From: JBMOPD01 sp049323615
Lineage (GTDB): Bacteria > Bacillota > Desulfotomaculia > Desulfotomaculales > Desulfocucumaceae
Assembly (NCBI GenBank): GCA_049323615.1
Contig: JBMOPD010000061.1
Coordinates: 1-40,583, forward strand
Reading direction: 5' to 3'
Length of the DNA: 40,583 bases
Made by a program: the position numbers and the translations under genes
Shown: in pieces, positions 24,285 through 31,903 of the stretch
Layout of the letters: every line of letters starts with the position of its first letter
Numbering within the stretch: position 1 is the stretch's first letter
Notes under the pieces: model-generated
Databases searched by the model: none
Told to the model about the DNA's origin: nothing
What the model saw: only the letters and a program-made list of their open reading frames with translations

Positions 24285-25736
24285 TCAATCCTGATCCGCC
24301 TGGCGCCTCCTGATCCCGTATTTACGCATCTTCCGGGCTAAAGTGGCCCTGCTGACGCCCAGGTTCCTGGCGGCGCCGGCGGTATTCGCGCTTTTTTTAA
24401 GCACGTTCAGGATAACGTGTTTTTCGGTCTCCTCGAGTATTTGCTGGATGTTCAGGCCGTTATAAATATGTTCTCCAAGAACCGGCCGGTCCCCGGATAC
24501 CGGGCTTTCCAGGGGGAATTCACCGGCCTCCAATATATTCCCCTTGCTGGTCACCACCATCCTCTCCACCACGTTCACCAGCTCCCGGACGTTTCCCGGC
24601 CAGGGGTAGCCTTCCATAATATCGATAAGTTCGGCGGACAGCACCTTTTCAAATCCGTACTTGCGGTTGAAGTGCCTGACGTAGTGCTGGGCCAGGGCCA
24701 CTATGTCCTCCTTGCGATGGCGCAGGGGGGGCACTTCCAGGGGCACCACGTTCAGCCTGTAGTAGAGGTCCTGCCTGAAACTGCCGGCCTTCACAAGCTC
24801 CAGCAGGTTCTTGTTGCTGGCGGCCATCACCCGGACGTCCACCTTTACCACCCTGGACCCGCCAATCCTGGTGAATTCCCTCTCCTGGAGAACCCGCAGG
24901 AGCTTAACCTGCAGGTCGGGGGACAGTTCACTGACCTCGTCCAGAAAAATACTACCCCCGTCGGCCAGCTCAAAGAGGCCCGACCGGCCCTCCCGGGAAG
25001 CCCCGGTAAAGGCCCCCGGATCATACCCGAAAAGCTCGGACTCCAGCAAATCCCGCGGAATTGCCCCGCAGTTGACTTTAATAAACGATTTTTCCGACCG
25101 CCGCGGGCTGGCCCGGTGAAGCAGGGTGGCCACTACCTCTTTGCCCACCCCCGACTCGCCCAGGATCAGCACCGTGGTGTCCACGGAGGCCAGCCTGCGG
25201 GCCAGATCCAGTATATCCAGCATTTTTTTGCTTCTGACCACGATGTCTTCCTCTTGCATCTGGGCTATGCGCATGTCCGTCAGCTCGGCCTGGTAGCCGC
25301 CGGCCAGCTTCTGGGACTGCCTCAGCCTTTCCTTCAGGGCATAAAGTTCCGTCACATCGTGGCTGTTGACCACCACCATTTCCACCTGCCCGTCCTCACC
25401 CAGGATGGGAACGCCGGTGGTCAGGCAGCGGATCCCCGATTTAACCTCCTGCAGCACGGTCACCGGCCGCCTGGTGGACAGCACCCTGGTGGAGACATTG
25501 GTGTTGAATATACCTTCTTTTACCAGGTCATCGACGTTCTTGCCCACGTAATCCTCGGCGGACAGGTTGTAGAGCTTCTGCATGGCCGGGTTGGAGGACA
25601 CTATCTTCCCGCTCTTGTCCACAATGCTGATCCCGTCGTGGCAGTGTTCAAACACCGCCTCCAGTTCCCGCAGGCGCCGCTTCACCTGGCTCAATTCATC
25701 CGGCCCGTCCGCCCTGTTGTTTTCGATGTTATCCAT
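24285..25736 (-). CDS. PAS-domain sigma-54-dependent transcriptional activator
   Basis: This enhancer-binding protein of 483 residues is the likely switch for the nicotinate operon. A PAS domain at residues 20-140 (GISIVDKSGKIVSSNPAMQKLY, then VVVNSHDVTE) probably binds a small effector. The AAA+ domain has Walker A GESGVGKE at 193-200, the sigma-54 contact loop GAFTGA at 241-246, and Walker B-type GGSIFLDEVSELS. A Fis-type helix-turn-helix ends the protein (AGAARNLGVSRATLARKMRKYGI). There is no receiver domain, so it is not the output of a phosphorelay. The ATG start is at 25736. The order regulator, terminator, promoter, operon is typical of catabolic EBPs. A nicotinate or intermediate ligand is inferred. 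Confidence 0.93.
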   Translation of the reverse strand: MDNIENNRADGPDELSQVKRRLRELEAVFEHCHDGISIVDKSGKIVSSNPAMQKLYNLSAEDYVGKNVDDLVKEGIFNTNVSTRVLSTRRPVTVLQEVKSGIRCLTTGVPILGEDGQVEMVVVNSHDVTELYALKERLRQSQKLAGGYQAELTDMRIAQMQEEDIVVRSKKMLDILDLARRLASVDTTVLILGESGVGKEVVATLLHRASPRRSEKSFIKVNCGAIPRDLLESELFGYDPGAFTGASREGRSGLFELADGGSIFLDEVSELSPDLQVKLLRVLQEREFTRIGGSRVVKVDVRVMAASNKNLLELVKAGSFRQDLYYRLNVVPLEVPPLRHRKEDIVALAQHYVRHFNRKYGFEKVLSAELIDIMEGYPWPGNVRELVNVVERMVVTSKGNILEAGEFPLESPVSGDRPVLGEHIYNGLNIQQILEETEKHVILNVLKKSANTAGAARNLGVSRATLARKMRKYGIRRRQADQD

Positions 25737-25858
25737 TGTAGCGCACTCCCCTGCTGTCGAAATAGCTGTCAGCCGTCAGCTCTAGCTTTAAAAAGCCACA
25801 GAGGTCACAGAAATCACTGATAACTGATAAAGTATGCCAGTCAGAAACGCCATGTGCT

Positions 25859-26959
25859 CTATACTGTCTCCTGCCTCCTGTCTCCTGCCTCCTGACCGCT
25901 TTTGAGGGCAGGCAGGGCAATAGTATCGTGTATAAATACCAGCAAGCCCATAAGCAGGCGCCCGGCCTCCATGGAGGGATCGCCGCTGTAGGCTTCAAAA
26001 TCGGCATTGCCAAGTTCCTTTATCCTGGCACTGATATCCAGCAGCTGCGCTAGAAGTACATCCTTTCCGATTCCGCCAGCATGCTCCGAGATACGGGCCC
26101 GGAGCCTGTCCGGATAACCTGACGGCGCTGCGCCGGGACCGTCTCCGGGAGGAGACAACTTCCCGGCCAGCGCCTCAAGCATTTTGCGGCACGCCAGCGC
26201 TGCCCGGGCCAAATCCCCGGAGGTTTCAACGTTTTCAAATTCGGTCAGGGTTGCATACATGTTGTCGTACAGGTCCGGCGCCAGGTCGGTCAGCCTCAGC
26301 ATCAGCTGGTCGGCCACCAGGTTAAGGTGGTCATAAAGCTTGTTGGCCAGATTGGCCACCCTGGCCGCATGTTCGTAGGAACTGTAGCTGTCCAGAATGG
26401 TGTGGGAAACTGACAGTTCTTCAAATACGATGTTGCTGAAAGGCAGTTCATCCCTGAAGTTTACCGCCAGCCCCTCATCCCTTTCATCCTCCGACCCGAT
26501 GGAATAAATCAGGTGCAGATTTGAGCCCGTGATTCTGTATGAAGGTACCAGTGACGCGCCGTATAAAACCCAGTGCACGGGATTTGCCTCGTGGATCTGC
26601 TGCGCTCCCAGGTATGTATCGTCATTGAGCATGCCCTCGTGGATAATATCCCTGAGCCTGGCGCCCATACCTTCAAAGGCCACCACAAACACTTTTTTAT
26701 TGTACAGGAAATCCATGAAATCCGGGCGCAGTGACTGCCAGACCGGCCTTGGGGGCATGAAAAAGCCGCGCCATAACTCCTCCCGGTTCTTTTTATCCCT
26801 GAGATAGTCCAGGGCAGCAATGTCACCGGTAAAAACCTTGAGGTGCAGGTTGGTGGTGTCCTGCTGAAGCAACAGCCGGAATATCTCCTTTAACACCGGC
26901 ACACCGAAATCCCGGTCAAACCTCTCATGGTCGGCGTCAAAATGAAAAGCAATTTTCAT
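25859..26959 (-). CDS. Unrecognised cytoplasmic protein with repeat-encoded C-terminus
   Basis: I do not recognise this 366-residue protein. It begins MKIAFHFDADHERFDRDFGVPVLKEIFRLL, has no signal peptide or membrane helix, and its first 200 residues look alpha/beta (FVVAFEGMGARLRDIIHEG, VHWVLYGASLVPSYRITG). Residues 205-355 are mainly helical (AACRKMLEAL-like stretch, LLAQLLDISARIKELG), loosely like HEPN-type helical bundles, but that is weak. The last residues, SGQEAGDRRQETV, are encoded by five seven-base repeats. It follows the histone-deacetylase-family gene by 62 bases on the same strand, so the two may form an operon. It lies between the two catabolic arms. No function is offered. Confidence 0.7.
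   Translation of the reverse strand: MKIAFHFDADHERFDRDFGVPVLKEIFRLLLQQDTTNLHLKVFTGDIAALDYLRDKKNREELWRGFFMPPRPVWQSLRPDFMDFLYNKKVFVVAFEGMGARLRDIIHEGMLNDDTYLGAQQIHEANPVHWVLYGASLVPSYRITGSNLHLIYSIGSEDERDEGLAVNFRDELPFSNIVFEELSVSHTILDSYSSYEHAARVANLANKLYDHLNLVADQLMLRLTDLAPDLYDNMYATLTEFENVETSGDLARAALACRKMLEALAGKLSPPGDGPGAAPSGYPDRLRARISEHAGGIGKDVLLAQLLDISARIKELGNADFEAYSGDPSMEAGRLLMGLLVFIHDTIALPALKSGQEAGDRRQETV
25864..25898. repeat. Heptanucleotide repeat tract inside the 3' end of the unrecognised gene
   Basis: Five units read CTGTCTC, CTGCCTC, CTGTCTC, CTGCCTC, CTGACCG. On the minus strand they encode the C-terminal QEAGDRRQETV. Other short tracts lie nearby (AGCTGTC, AGCCGTC at 25764-25777 and ATCACTG, ATAACTG at 25813-25826). 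Confidence 0.87.
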
Positions 26960-27021
26960 AACATCCCTCCCGGTAATTTAGCCCCCGGCCCCCATACCGC
27001 AGCTACAAAAGGAAGTCCCGG

Positions 27022-27777
27022 TCAGGCCGGGACCCCTGCGAAATCGTCAAATCCCTGCAGCAGTGCCTTTACGTTTTTACCCAGCACCCGGTGATTATAG
27101 CCTCCTTCCAGAACGGCAAAAAGCCTGCCCTGGCATACCTGGCGGGCGTGGCCGGAAATCATCCTGCCGATGGTGGTATAGTCCCCGGTTGTCAGCACCC
27201 CTCCCCAGTCTTCCACATGCATATCAAACCCGGCGGAAACGGCTATCAGGTCGCAGTCCCTGTTCCCGGCCAGGCACCGCTTTAAGTCCCTGATACTGTC
27301 CAGGTGGTAATAAAAAACCCCGGGCACACCGAGAAAAATATTTTTTGTTCCATCACCGAAATGAAGGTCTATGTCCACAATAAGCACCCTGTTGACAGTT
27401 CCCTCCCGGCGCAGCTTTTCAACCGCCACAGCAATGTTGTTAAACCAGCAAAACCCCCAGCAGGAGTCACTGCTGGCATGATGTCCCGGCGGCCGGATAA
27501 GGGCAAAGGCAGGCTCACCCCGCACGGCCAGCTGGGCCGCCAGCACTGCCCCGCCGGCGGACAGAACCGCGATTTCATACAGCAGTCCCTTTTTCTTTAC
27601 CCGGTCCAGGTGACTTTTTTTATGCACGAGCAATAAATCACTTTCTTCGGCGGGCTGCGGCTCTATAAATTCATAATAGTCATGCAGTTCATCAACTATA
27701 GAGTCCATTCTTCCCGGGGCCGCCGCCGGGTCGGAATCGTACACCTCCCGGAACCTTTCGTGAAAAACCACTTTCAT
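27022..27777 (-). CDS. Histone deacetylase family (AcuC / acetylpolyamine amidohydrolase) protein
   Basis: This is a zinc-dependent deacetylase of the arginase/deacetylase fold, 251 residues. It shows RPPGHHA (about 95-101, catalytic histidines), FNNIAVAVEKL, DIDLHFGDGT with the zinc-binding Asp and His (about 135-144), SAGFD (zinc Asp, about 183) and LEGGYN with the active-site Tyr near the end. I chose the ATG at 27777 because GGAGGCTGATCAC precedes it and homologues start MKVVFHERF; the frame is open a further 87 codons upstream but that part is Cys-rich and has no homologous look. In bacteria such enzymes act on acetylated enzymes (AcuC on acetyl-CoA synthetase) or acetylated polyamines. 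Next to acyl-CoA genes, a protein-deacylation role is plausible but unproven. Confidence 0.9.
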   Translation of the reverse strand: MKVVFHERFREVYDSDPAAAPGRMDSIVDELHDYYEFIEPQPAEESDLLLVHKKSHLDRVKKKGLLYEIAVLSAGGAVLAAQLAVRGEPAFALIRPPGHHASSDSCWGFCWFNNIAVAVEKLRREGTVNRVLIVDIDLHFGDGTKNIFLGVPGVFYYHLDSIRDLKRCLAGNRDCDLIAVSAGFDMHVEDWGGVLTTGDYTTIGRMISGHARQVCQGRLFAVLEGGYNHRVLGKNVKALLQGFDDFAGVPA

Positions 27778-28048
27778 GTGATCAGCCTCCGCGGTTCTAC
27801 AGAATATGCAACTGTCCGCCTCACCGGTGATTACCTGCGCAGCCTTTATAACCTTATTAAAACAGTAATTACCGATGGATGTCAATCTCGGCAAACTCAA
27901 AGCAGGTGCAGGGTGGCAAGGCTTCTTTACACTTGAACACATTTCAATACACTTGTACTGATTTACAGACATAAGAAGCATGCCTGTAAGTTTATGCCAA
28001 AACATCCCCGGGTGCTTACCCCGCAGATTTGCGGCCATTCGTTTCTTC

Positions 28049-28064
28049 TGGCACGCTTATTGTA
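28049..28064 (+). promoter_or_regulatory. Sigma-54-like (-24/-12) promoter of the acyl-CoA operon
   Basis: The sequence TGGCACGCTTATTGTA keeps a perfect -24 half, but the -12 half has GT where GC is normal. It shares 13 of 16 bases with the nicotinate-operon promoter, including the N5 spacer GCTTA, and both follow a T/C-rich stretch. Start of transcription would be near 28076, 130 bases before the gene. The -12 mismatch lowers confidence. Confidence 0.55.
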
Positions 28065-28083
28065 ACGTTTTTGCAATAAAGTA

Positions 28084-28102
28084 TGAAATGTTGAAACATT
28101 CA
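28084..28102. promoter_or_regulatory. Dyad in the leader of the acyl-CoA operon
   Basis: TGAAATGTTGAAACATTCA contains a perfect AATGTT-GA-AACATT inverted repeat just downstream of the predicted transcription start. It could be an operator for a second regulator. No copy was noticed elsewhere. Confidence 0.3.
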
Positions 28103-28205
28103 GAAGTTAATAATGGACTGAAGGCTCTATTATTTACTTTTTTATGCGCCATGCAACCAATTAGCAAGGCCCGGCAACATGATGTTTAAGGAGGGAGCAC
28201 TTCAT

Positions 28206-29750
28206 ATGGAAGGAAATGATTTCAAAACCCTGGGCTCGAAACTTAAAGAAAAAGAAGCTGAGATTTTAAAGGGCGGCCACCCCAAGTACCACGAGAGCAA
28301 CGCCAAAAAGGGCAAAATGTTCTCCAGGGAAAGGATCAGGCTGCTGCTGGATCCCGACAGCTTTGTGGAGGATGGCTTCTGGGCCAACAACCTGGCCGGC
28401 GACCTGCCGGCTGACGGTGTTGTTACCGGACTGGGGAAAATACACGGGCGGACGGTCTGCGTGATGGCCAACGACTCCACCATCAAGGCCGGCTCATGGG
28501 GCTGGCGGACCGTGGAAAAGATTGTCCGCATCCAGGAAACCGCCATTGACATGATGGTGCCGATGATTTACCTGGTTGACTCGGCCGGAGCCCGTATTAC
28601 CGACCAGATCGAGATGTTCCCGGGCCGCCGCGGGGCCGGCCGGATTTTTTACAACGAGGTGAAGATGTCCGGCATGATCCCGCAGATCTGCCTGCTGTTC
28701 GGACCTTCCGCCGCCGGCGGCGCCTACATCCCGGCATTCTGCGACGTGGTGTTCATGGTGGAGGGGAACGCCAGCATGTACCTGGGCTCCCCGCGCATGG
28801 CCGAGATGGTTATATTTGAAAAGGTAACCCTTGAGGAAATGGGCGGCGCCCGCATGCACTGCACCGTCAGCGGCTGCGGGGACCTGCTGGCCGCCACCGA
28901 AGAGGAGGCCATTACCGCCTGCCGCCAGTATTTTACCTACTTCCCCCAGAACTACCGGGAGAAGCCTGCTGTTGCCGATCCGGTACCCCCCGCCCCCGGC
29001 AAGGATATAGAAGAAATTGTGCCCCTCAATGAAAACCAGCCCTTTAACATGTACGATGTAATCTTCCGGCTGATCGACGGGGGCAGCTGGTTTGAAATCA
29101 AAAAGCTGTTCGCCACCGAACTGATCACCGGCCTGGCCCGCATAGGCGGCCGGGCGGTGGGCATTCTGGCCAACCAGCCCATGGACAAGGGCGGGGTTTT
29201 ATTTGTAGATTCCGCAGACAAGGCGGCCCGTTTCATGAACCTGTGCGACGCCTTCAACATCCCCCTGCTCTTCCTGATGGACGTGCCCGGCTTCATGATC
29301 GGCAAGGACGTGGAACGCCAGGGGATTATCCGCCACGGGGCCAAGATGATTTCAGCCATGTCCGAGGCCACTGTGCCCAAAATTTCCGTGGTGGTCAGAA
29401 AGGCCTACGGCGCGGGACTGTACGCCATGTGCGGCCCGGCCTTCGAGCCCGACTGCTGCATGGCCCTGCCCACCGCCCAGATCGCCGTGATGGGCCCGGA
29501 GGCCGCCGTCAACGCGGTCTATGAAAACAAGATCATGGCCCTGCCGCCGGAAGAAAGGCCGGCCTACGTGGAGGAAAAGCGGCAGGAGTACAAAAAGGAC
29601 ATCGACATTTACCGCCTGGCCTCGGAACTGGTGGTGGACCACATCATCAGCGGCAGGGACCTGCGGGATGAATTAATCCGCCGCTTCGACCTGTACTCGT
29701 CCAAGGACCAGCCCTTCACCCGGCGCAGGCACCCGGTATATCCGGTCTAG
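28206..29750 (+). CDS. Acyl-CoA carboxylase carboxyltransferase beta subunit (YngE/MccB-like)
   Basis: This is a biotin-dependent carboxyltransferase of 514 residues, closely resembling B. subtilis YngE. It would move CO2 between carboxybiotin and an acyl-CoA such as methylcrotonyl- or propionyl-CoA, or the reverse in a decarboxylase. Crotonase-fold halves show YLVDSAGARI, FPGRRGAGRIFYNEVKMSG, FGPSAAGGAYIPAF, YLGSPRMAEMVI, MHCTVSGCGD and MDVPGFMIG...GAGLYAMCGPAFEPD. The ATG at 28206 follows AAGGAGGGAGCACTTCAT; an ATG at 28179 lies before that site. No biotin carboxylase or biotin carrier gene is in the window, so partners must be elsewhere or the enzyme works with a decarboxylase set. It is first in an operon with hydratase, lyase-like and dehydrogenase genes. 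Confidence 0.92.
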   Translation: MEGNDFKTLGSKLKEKEAEILKGGHPKYHESNAKKGKMFSRERIRLLLDPDSFVEDGFWANNLAGDLPADGVVTGLGKIHGRTVCVMANDSTIKAGSWGWRTVEKIVRIQETAIDMMVPMIYLVDSAGARITDQIEMFPGRRGAGRIFYNEVKMSGMIPQICLLFGPSAAGGAYIPAFCDVVFMVEGNASMYLGSPRMAEMVIFEKVTLEEMGGARMHCTVSGCGDLLAATEEEAITACRQYFTYFPQNYREKPAVADPVPPAPGKDIEEIVPLNENQPFNMYDVIFRLIDGGSWFEIKKLFATELITGLARIGGRAVGILANQPMDKGGVLFVDSADKAARFMNLCDAFNIPLLFLMDVPGFMIGKDVERQGIIRHGAKMISAMSEATVPKISVVVRKAYGAGLYAMCGPAFEPDCCMALPTAQIAVMGPEAAVNAVYENKIMALPPEERPAYVEEKRQEYKKDIDIYRLASELVVDHIISGRDLRDELIRRFDLYSSKDQPFTRRRHPVYPV

Positions 29751-29827
29751 TGGTCTTGAAATGACTGTCAGAATTCAGAATCTATAATTTTCAGTATTCC
29801 TAATCCCGCTCTTGGAGGAGGAGCATC

Positions 29828-30610
29828 ATGGATTATGAAACGCTAAAGCTTAGCCGGGAGGGACATATAGCCATCCTGGCCTTCAACCGCCCCGAGGCCA
29901 TGAACGCCCTCAGCACCCAGACCGCCCGGGACCTGCTGGCGGCCCTGGAGGAACTGGAGCAGGACGGGGAGGTCTTCGCCGTTGTGCTCACCGCCGAGGG
30001 GGACAGGGCCTTCTGCGTGGGCGCCGACCTTAAGGAAAGAAAGACCATGAGCCGCGGGGACATGAAAAAGCAGCGGGCCCTGTTCGTCAAAACCTTCACC
30101 GCCGTGGCCGAATTCCCCAAGCCGCTGGTGGCCGCGGTGAACGGCTTTGCCCTGGGCGGGGGCTGTGAATTCGCACTGTGCTGCGACTTCATCATCGCCT
30201 CGGAAAAGGCAGCCTTCGGGCTGCCCGAGGTGGGGCTGGCCATCATTCCGGGAGGCGGCGGCACCCAGCTCCTGCCCCGGGTGATCGGGCGGAATAAGGC
30301 CAAGGAGCTGATATTTACCGGGCGGCGCATATCGGCCCGGGAGGCGTATGACATAGGCCTGGTCAATCACGTGGCGCCGGCCGAAAAGCTGATGGAAAAA
30401 ACCATGGAAATAATGCAGGAAATAACCAAAAACGGCCCCATCGCCCTCCAGCAGGCCAAGCGGGCCATCAACCTGGGCGTCGAGCTGGAGCTGCATACCG
30501 CCCTGGCCCTGGAGGCCGAGTGCTACAACGTCTGCCTGGCCACCGAGGACCGGGACGAGGGGCTGAAGGCCTTCAACGAAAAGCGCAAGCCGGTTTACAA
30601 GGGGCGGTAA
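29828..30610 (+). CDS. Enoyl-CoA hydratase (crotonase family)
   Basis: This is a 260-residue crotonase adding water to a trans-2-enoyl-CoA. The oxyanion-hole segment AFCVGADLKE (61-70) and both catalytic glutamates are present: E114 in GGGCEFALCCD and E134 in FGLPEVGLAIIPGGGGTQLLPR. The latter pattern is shared by short-chain crotonases and 3-methylglutaconyl-CoA hydratases (AUH, YngF), so either crotonyl-CoA or methylglutaconyl-CoA is possible. The ATG follows GGAGGAGCATC. It is 77 bases after the carboxyltransferase gene; two AGAATNN heptamers lie in that gap (29770-29783). Confidence 0.93.
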   Translation: MDYETLKLSREGHIAILAFNRPEAMNALSTQTARDLLAALEELEQDGEVFAVVLTAEGDRAFCVGADLKERKTMSRGDMKKQRALFVKTFTAVAEFPKPLVAAVNGFALGGGCEFALCCDFIIASEKAAFGLPEVGLAIIPGGGGTQLLPRVIGRNKAKELIFTGRRISAREAYDIGLVNHVAPAEKLMEKTMEIMQEITKNGPIALQQAKRAINLGVELELHTALALEAECYNVCLATEDRDEGLKAFNEKRKPVYKGR

Positions 30611-30756
30611 AAAAAGGGGGCGGGGATCTGGTCCGGGCATCCCCGGTGCCGGCATCCAGCGTTAAAACTGGCCCCCGGCTCCCGGGTCACCTTTCACTGT
30701 GTCATCCCGGGCCTGTGTTTAATAAAAACAGCATTGAATCAGGAGGAGATGCATGA

Positions 30757-31773
30757 ATGTTTAATCTGAAATACCCAAAGAAGGTGGTGCTGGGAGAAAT
30801 CACAGTCCGTGACGGATTCCAGCACGAGGAGAAGACCATCCCCACCCAGGCCAAGCTGTGGCTGCTGGAAGAACTGATCCTGGCCGGGTTCAAGCGCCTG
30901 GAGGTAACCAATCTGGGCAATCCCAAAGGCATGCCCCAGTTTGCCGACGCCGACGAGCTTTTCCGGTTGATCCGCACCAGCAAGAGGGTCAAGGATAAGC
31001 TGGCCGACGTGGAACTGACCGCCATCACCATCAGGGAAAAGGCGGTGGAGCGGGCCATTGAACTGAAAAAGCAGGGGCACGGGCCTGACCGCATCCTGCA
31101 GATGGTCTCCACCTCCCCGTCCCACATGGTCAAAAACTCCGGCCTTGACCACAAAGGGTACTGGAAAATGACCGGGGAGAGCATAAAAAAGGCCCACGAC
31201 GCCGGCATCAAGGTCAACGGCACGGTGAGCACCATCTGGGGCTGCCCCATCGAAGGCCCCACCGAGCTGAAAAAGGCGGTGGAGTTCACCAAGCGCTACC
31301 TGGAACTGGGGGCCGACGACATCGAGCACGCCGACCACGACGGGTCCGCGCCCCCCGATAAGGTTTACGAGTATTTTTCCATGATCCTTGACGCCATCCC
31401 CAACCCGGACCTCCACATCGCCCACTTCCACGTCACCAGGGGCTGGGGGCTGGCCAACGTGCTGGCCGCCCTGCAGGCCGGGATTACCCATTTCGAGAGC
31501 ACCATGGGAGGCATCGGCGGACAGCCCACCAACTTCATCGACGGGTACCCCGTGGCCGGCACCGGCGCCTACTACTACCAGGACCCTAACATTGTCGGGC
31601 TGGTTACCACCGAGGACATGGTGGTAATGATGGACGAGATGGGCATTGACACCGGAGTGGACGTGGACCGGGTGCTGGAAATCGGCAGGATGGTGGAAAA
31701 GATCATCGGCCGCCGGCTGAGAAGCGAATGCATCAGGACCGGCCGCATACCGAAGGGGCCCACCGGTTTCTAA
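30757..31773 (+). CDS. HMG-CoA-lyase-like DRE-TIM enzyme lacking the catalytic cysteine
   Basis: This is a 338-residue TIM-barrel protein of the HMG-CoA lyase/homocitrate synthase superfamily. R18-D19 (VRDGFQHEE), E49 (RLEVTNLG) and the metal ligands H223 and H225 (HFHVTRGWGLANV) are kept. The lyase active-site loop normally reads GLGGCPYA; here it is GIGGQPTN, with Gln256 in place of the catalytic Cys. The Asn metal ligand before ATED is Leu282 (GLVTTEDMVVM), and a roughly 14-residue insertion separates these. HMG-CoA lyase activity of the normal type is therefore unlikely. The C-terminal IDTGVDVDRVLEIGRMVEKIIGR is lyase-like. The ATG follows AGGAGGAGATGCATGA. Operon context points to an acyl-CoA C-C cleavage or condensation with another substrate. 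Confidence 0.85.
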   Translation: MFNLKYPKKVVLGEITVRDGFQHEEKTIPTQAKLWLLEELILAGFKRLEVTNLGNPKGMPQFADADELFRLIRTSKRVKDKLADVELTAITIREKAVERAIELKKQGHGPDRILQMVSTSPSHMVKNSGLDHKGYWKMTGESIKKAHDAGIKVNGTVSTIWGCPIEGPTELKKAVEFTKRYLELGADDIEHADHDGSAPPDKVYEYFSMILDAIPNPDLHIAHFHVTRGWGLANVLAALQAGITHFESTMGGIGGQPTNFIDGYPVAGTGAYYYQDPNIVGLVTTEDMVVMMDEMGIDTGVDVDRVLEIGRMVEKIIGRRLRSECIRTGRIPKGPTGF

Positions 31774-31903
31774 AAAATACAGCGGGGTAAGGAGAGGGTA
31801 TTTATCAATTGGAAAGGGGGTAATTGACCGGCAGGCGGTAAAATATGGTCCCGCCGTACGGCGCATGCTGCCGCCGCACTTCTTAAGAAAAGGAGGCTGG
31901 AAA

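Larger units (their letters stand above)
27778..28205. other. Divergent control region between the deacetylase and acyl-CoA operons
   Basis: This 428-base gap holds no gene. It contains two TACACTTG direct repeats (about 27927-27955), a TTACAG...CTGTAA inverted pair (about 27963-27991), the -24/-12-like site at 28049-28064, a dyad at 28084-28102 and the leader of the carboxyltransferase gene. The repeats upstream of the promoter lie 60-120 bases away, where activator sites would be expected. Confidence 0.5.

Noticed and set aside
30757..31773. Plain HMG-CoA lyase annotation
   Set aside because: The catalytic Cys and the Asn metal ligand of that enzyme are both replaced, so the name would mislead.
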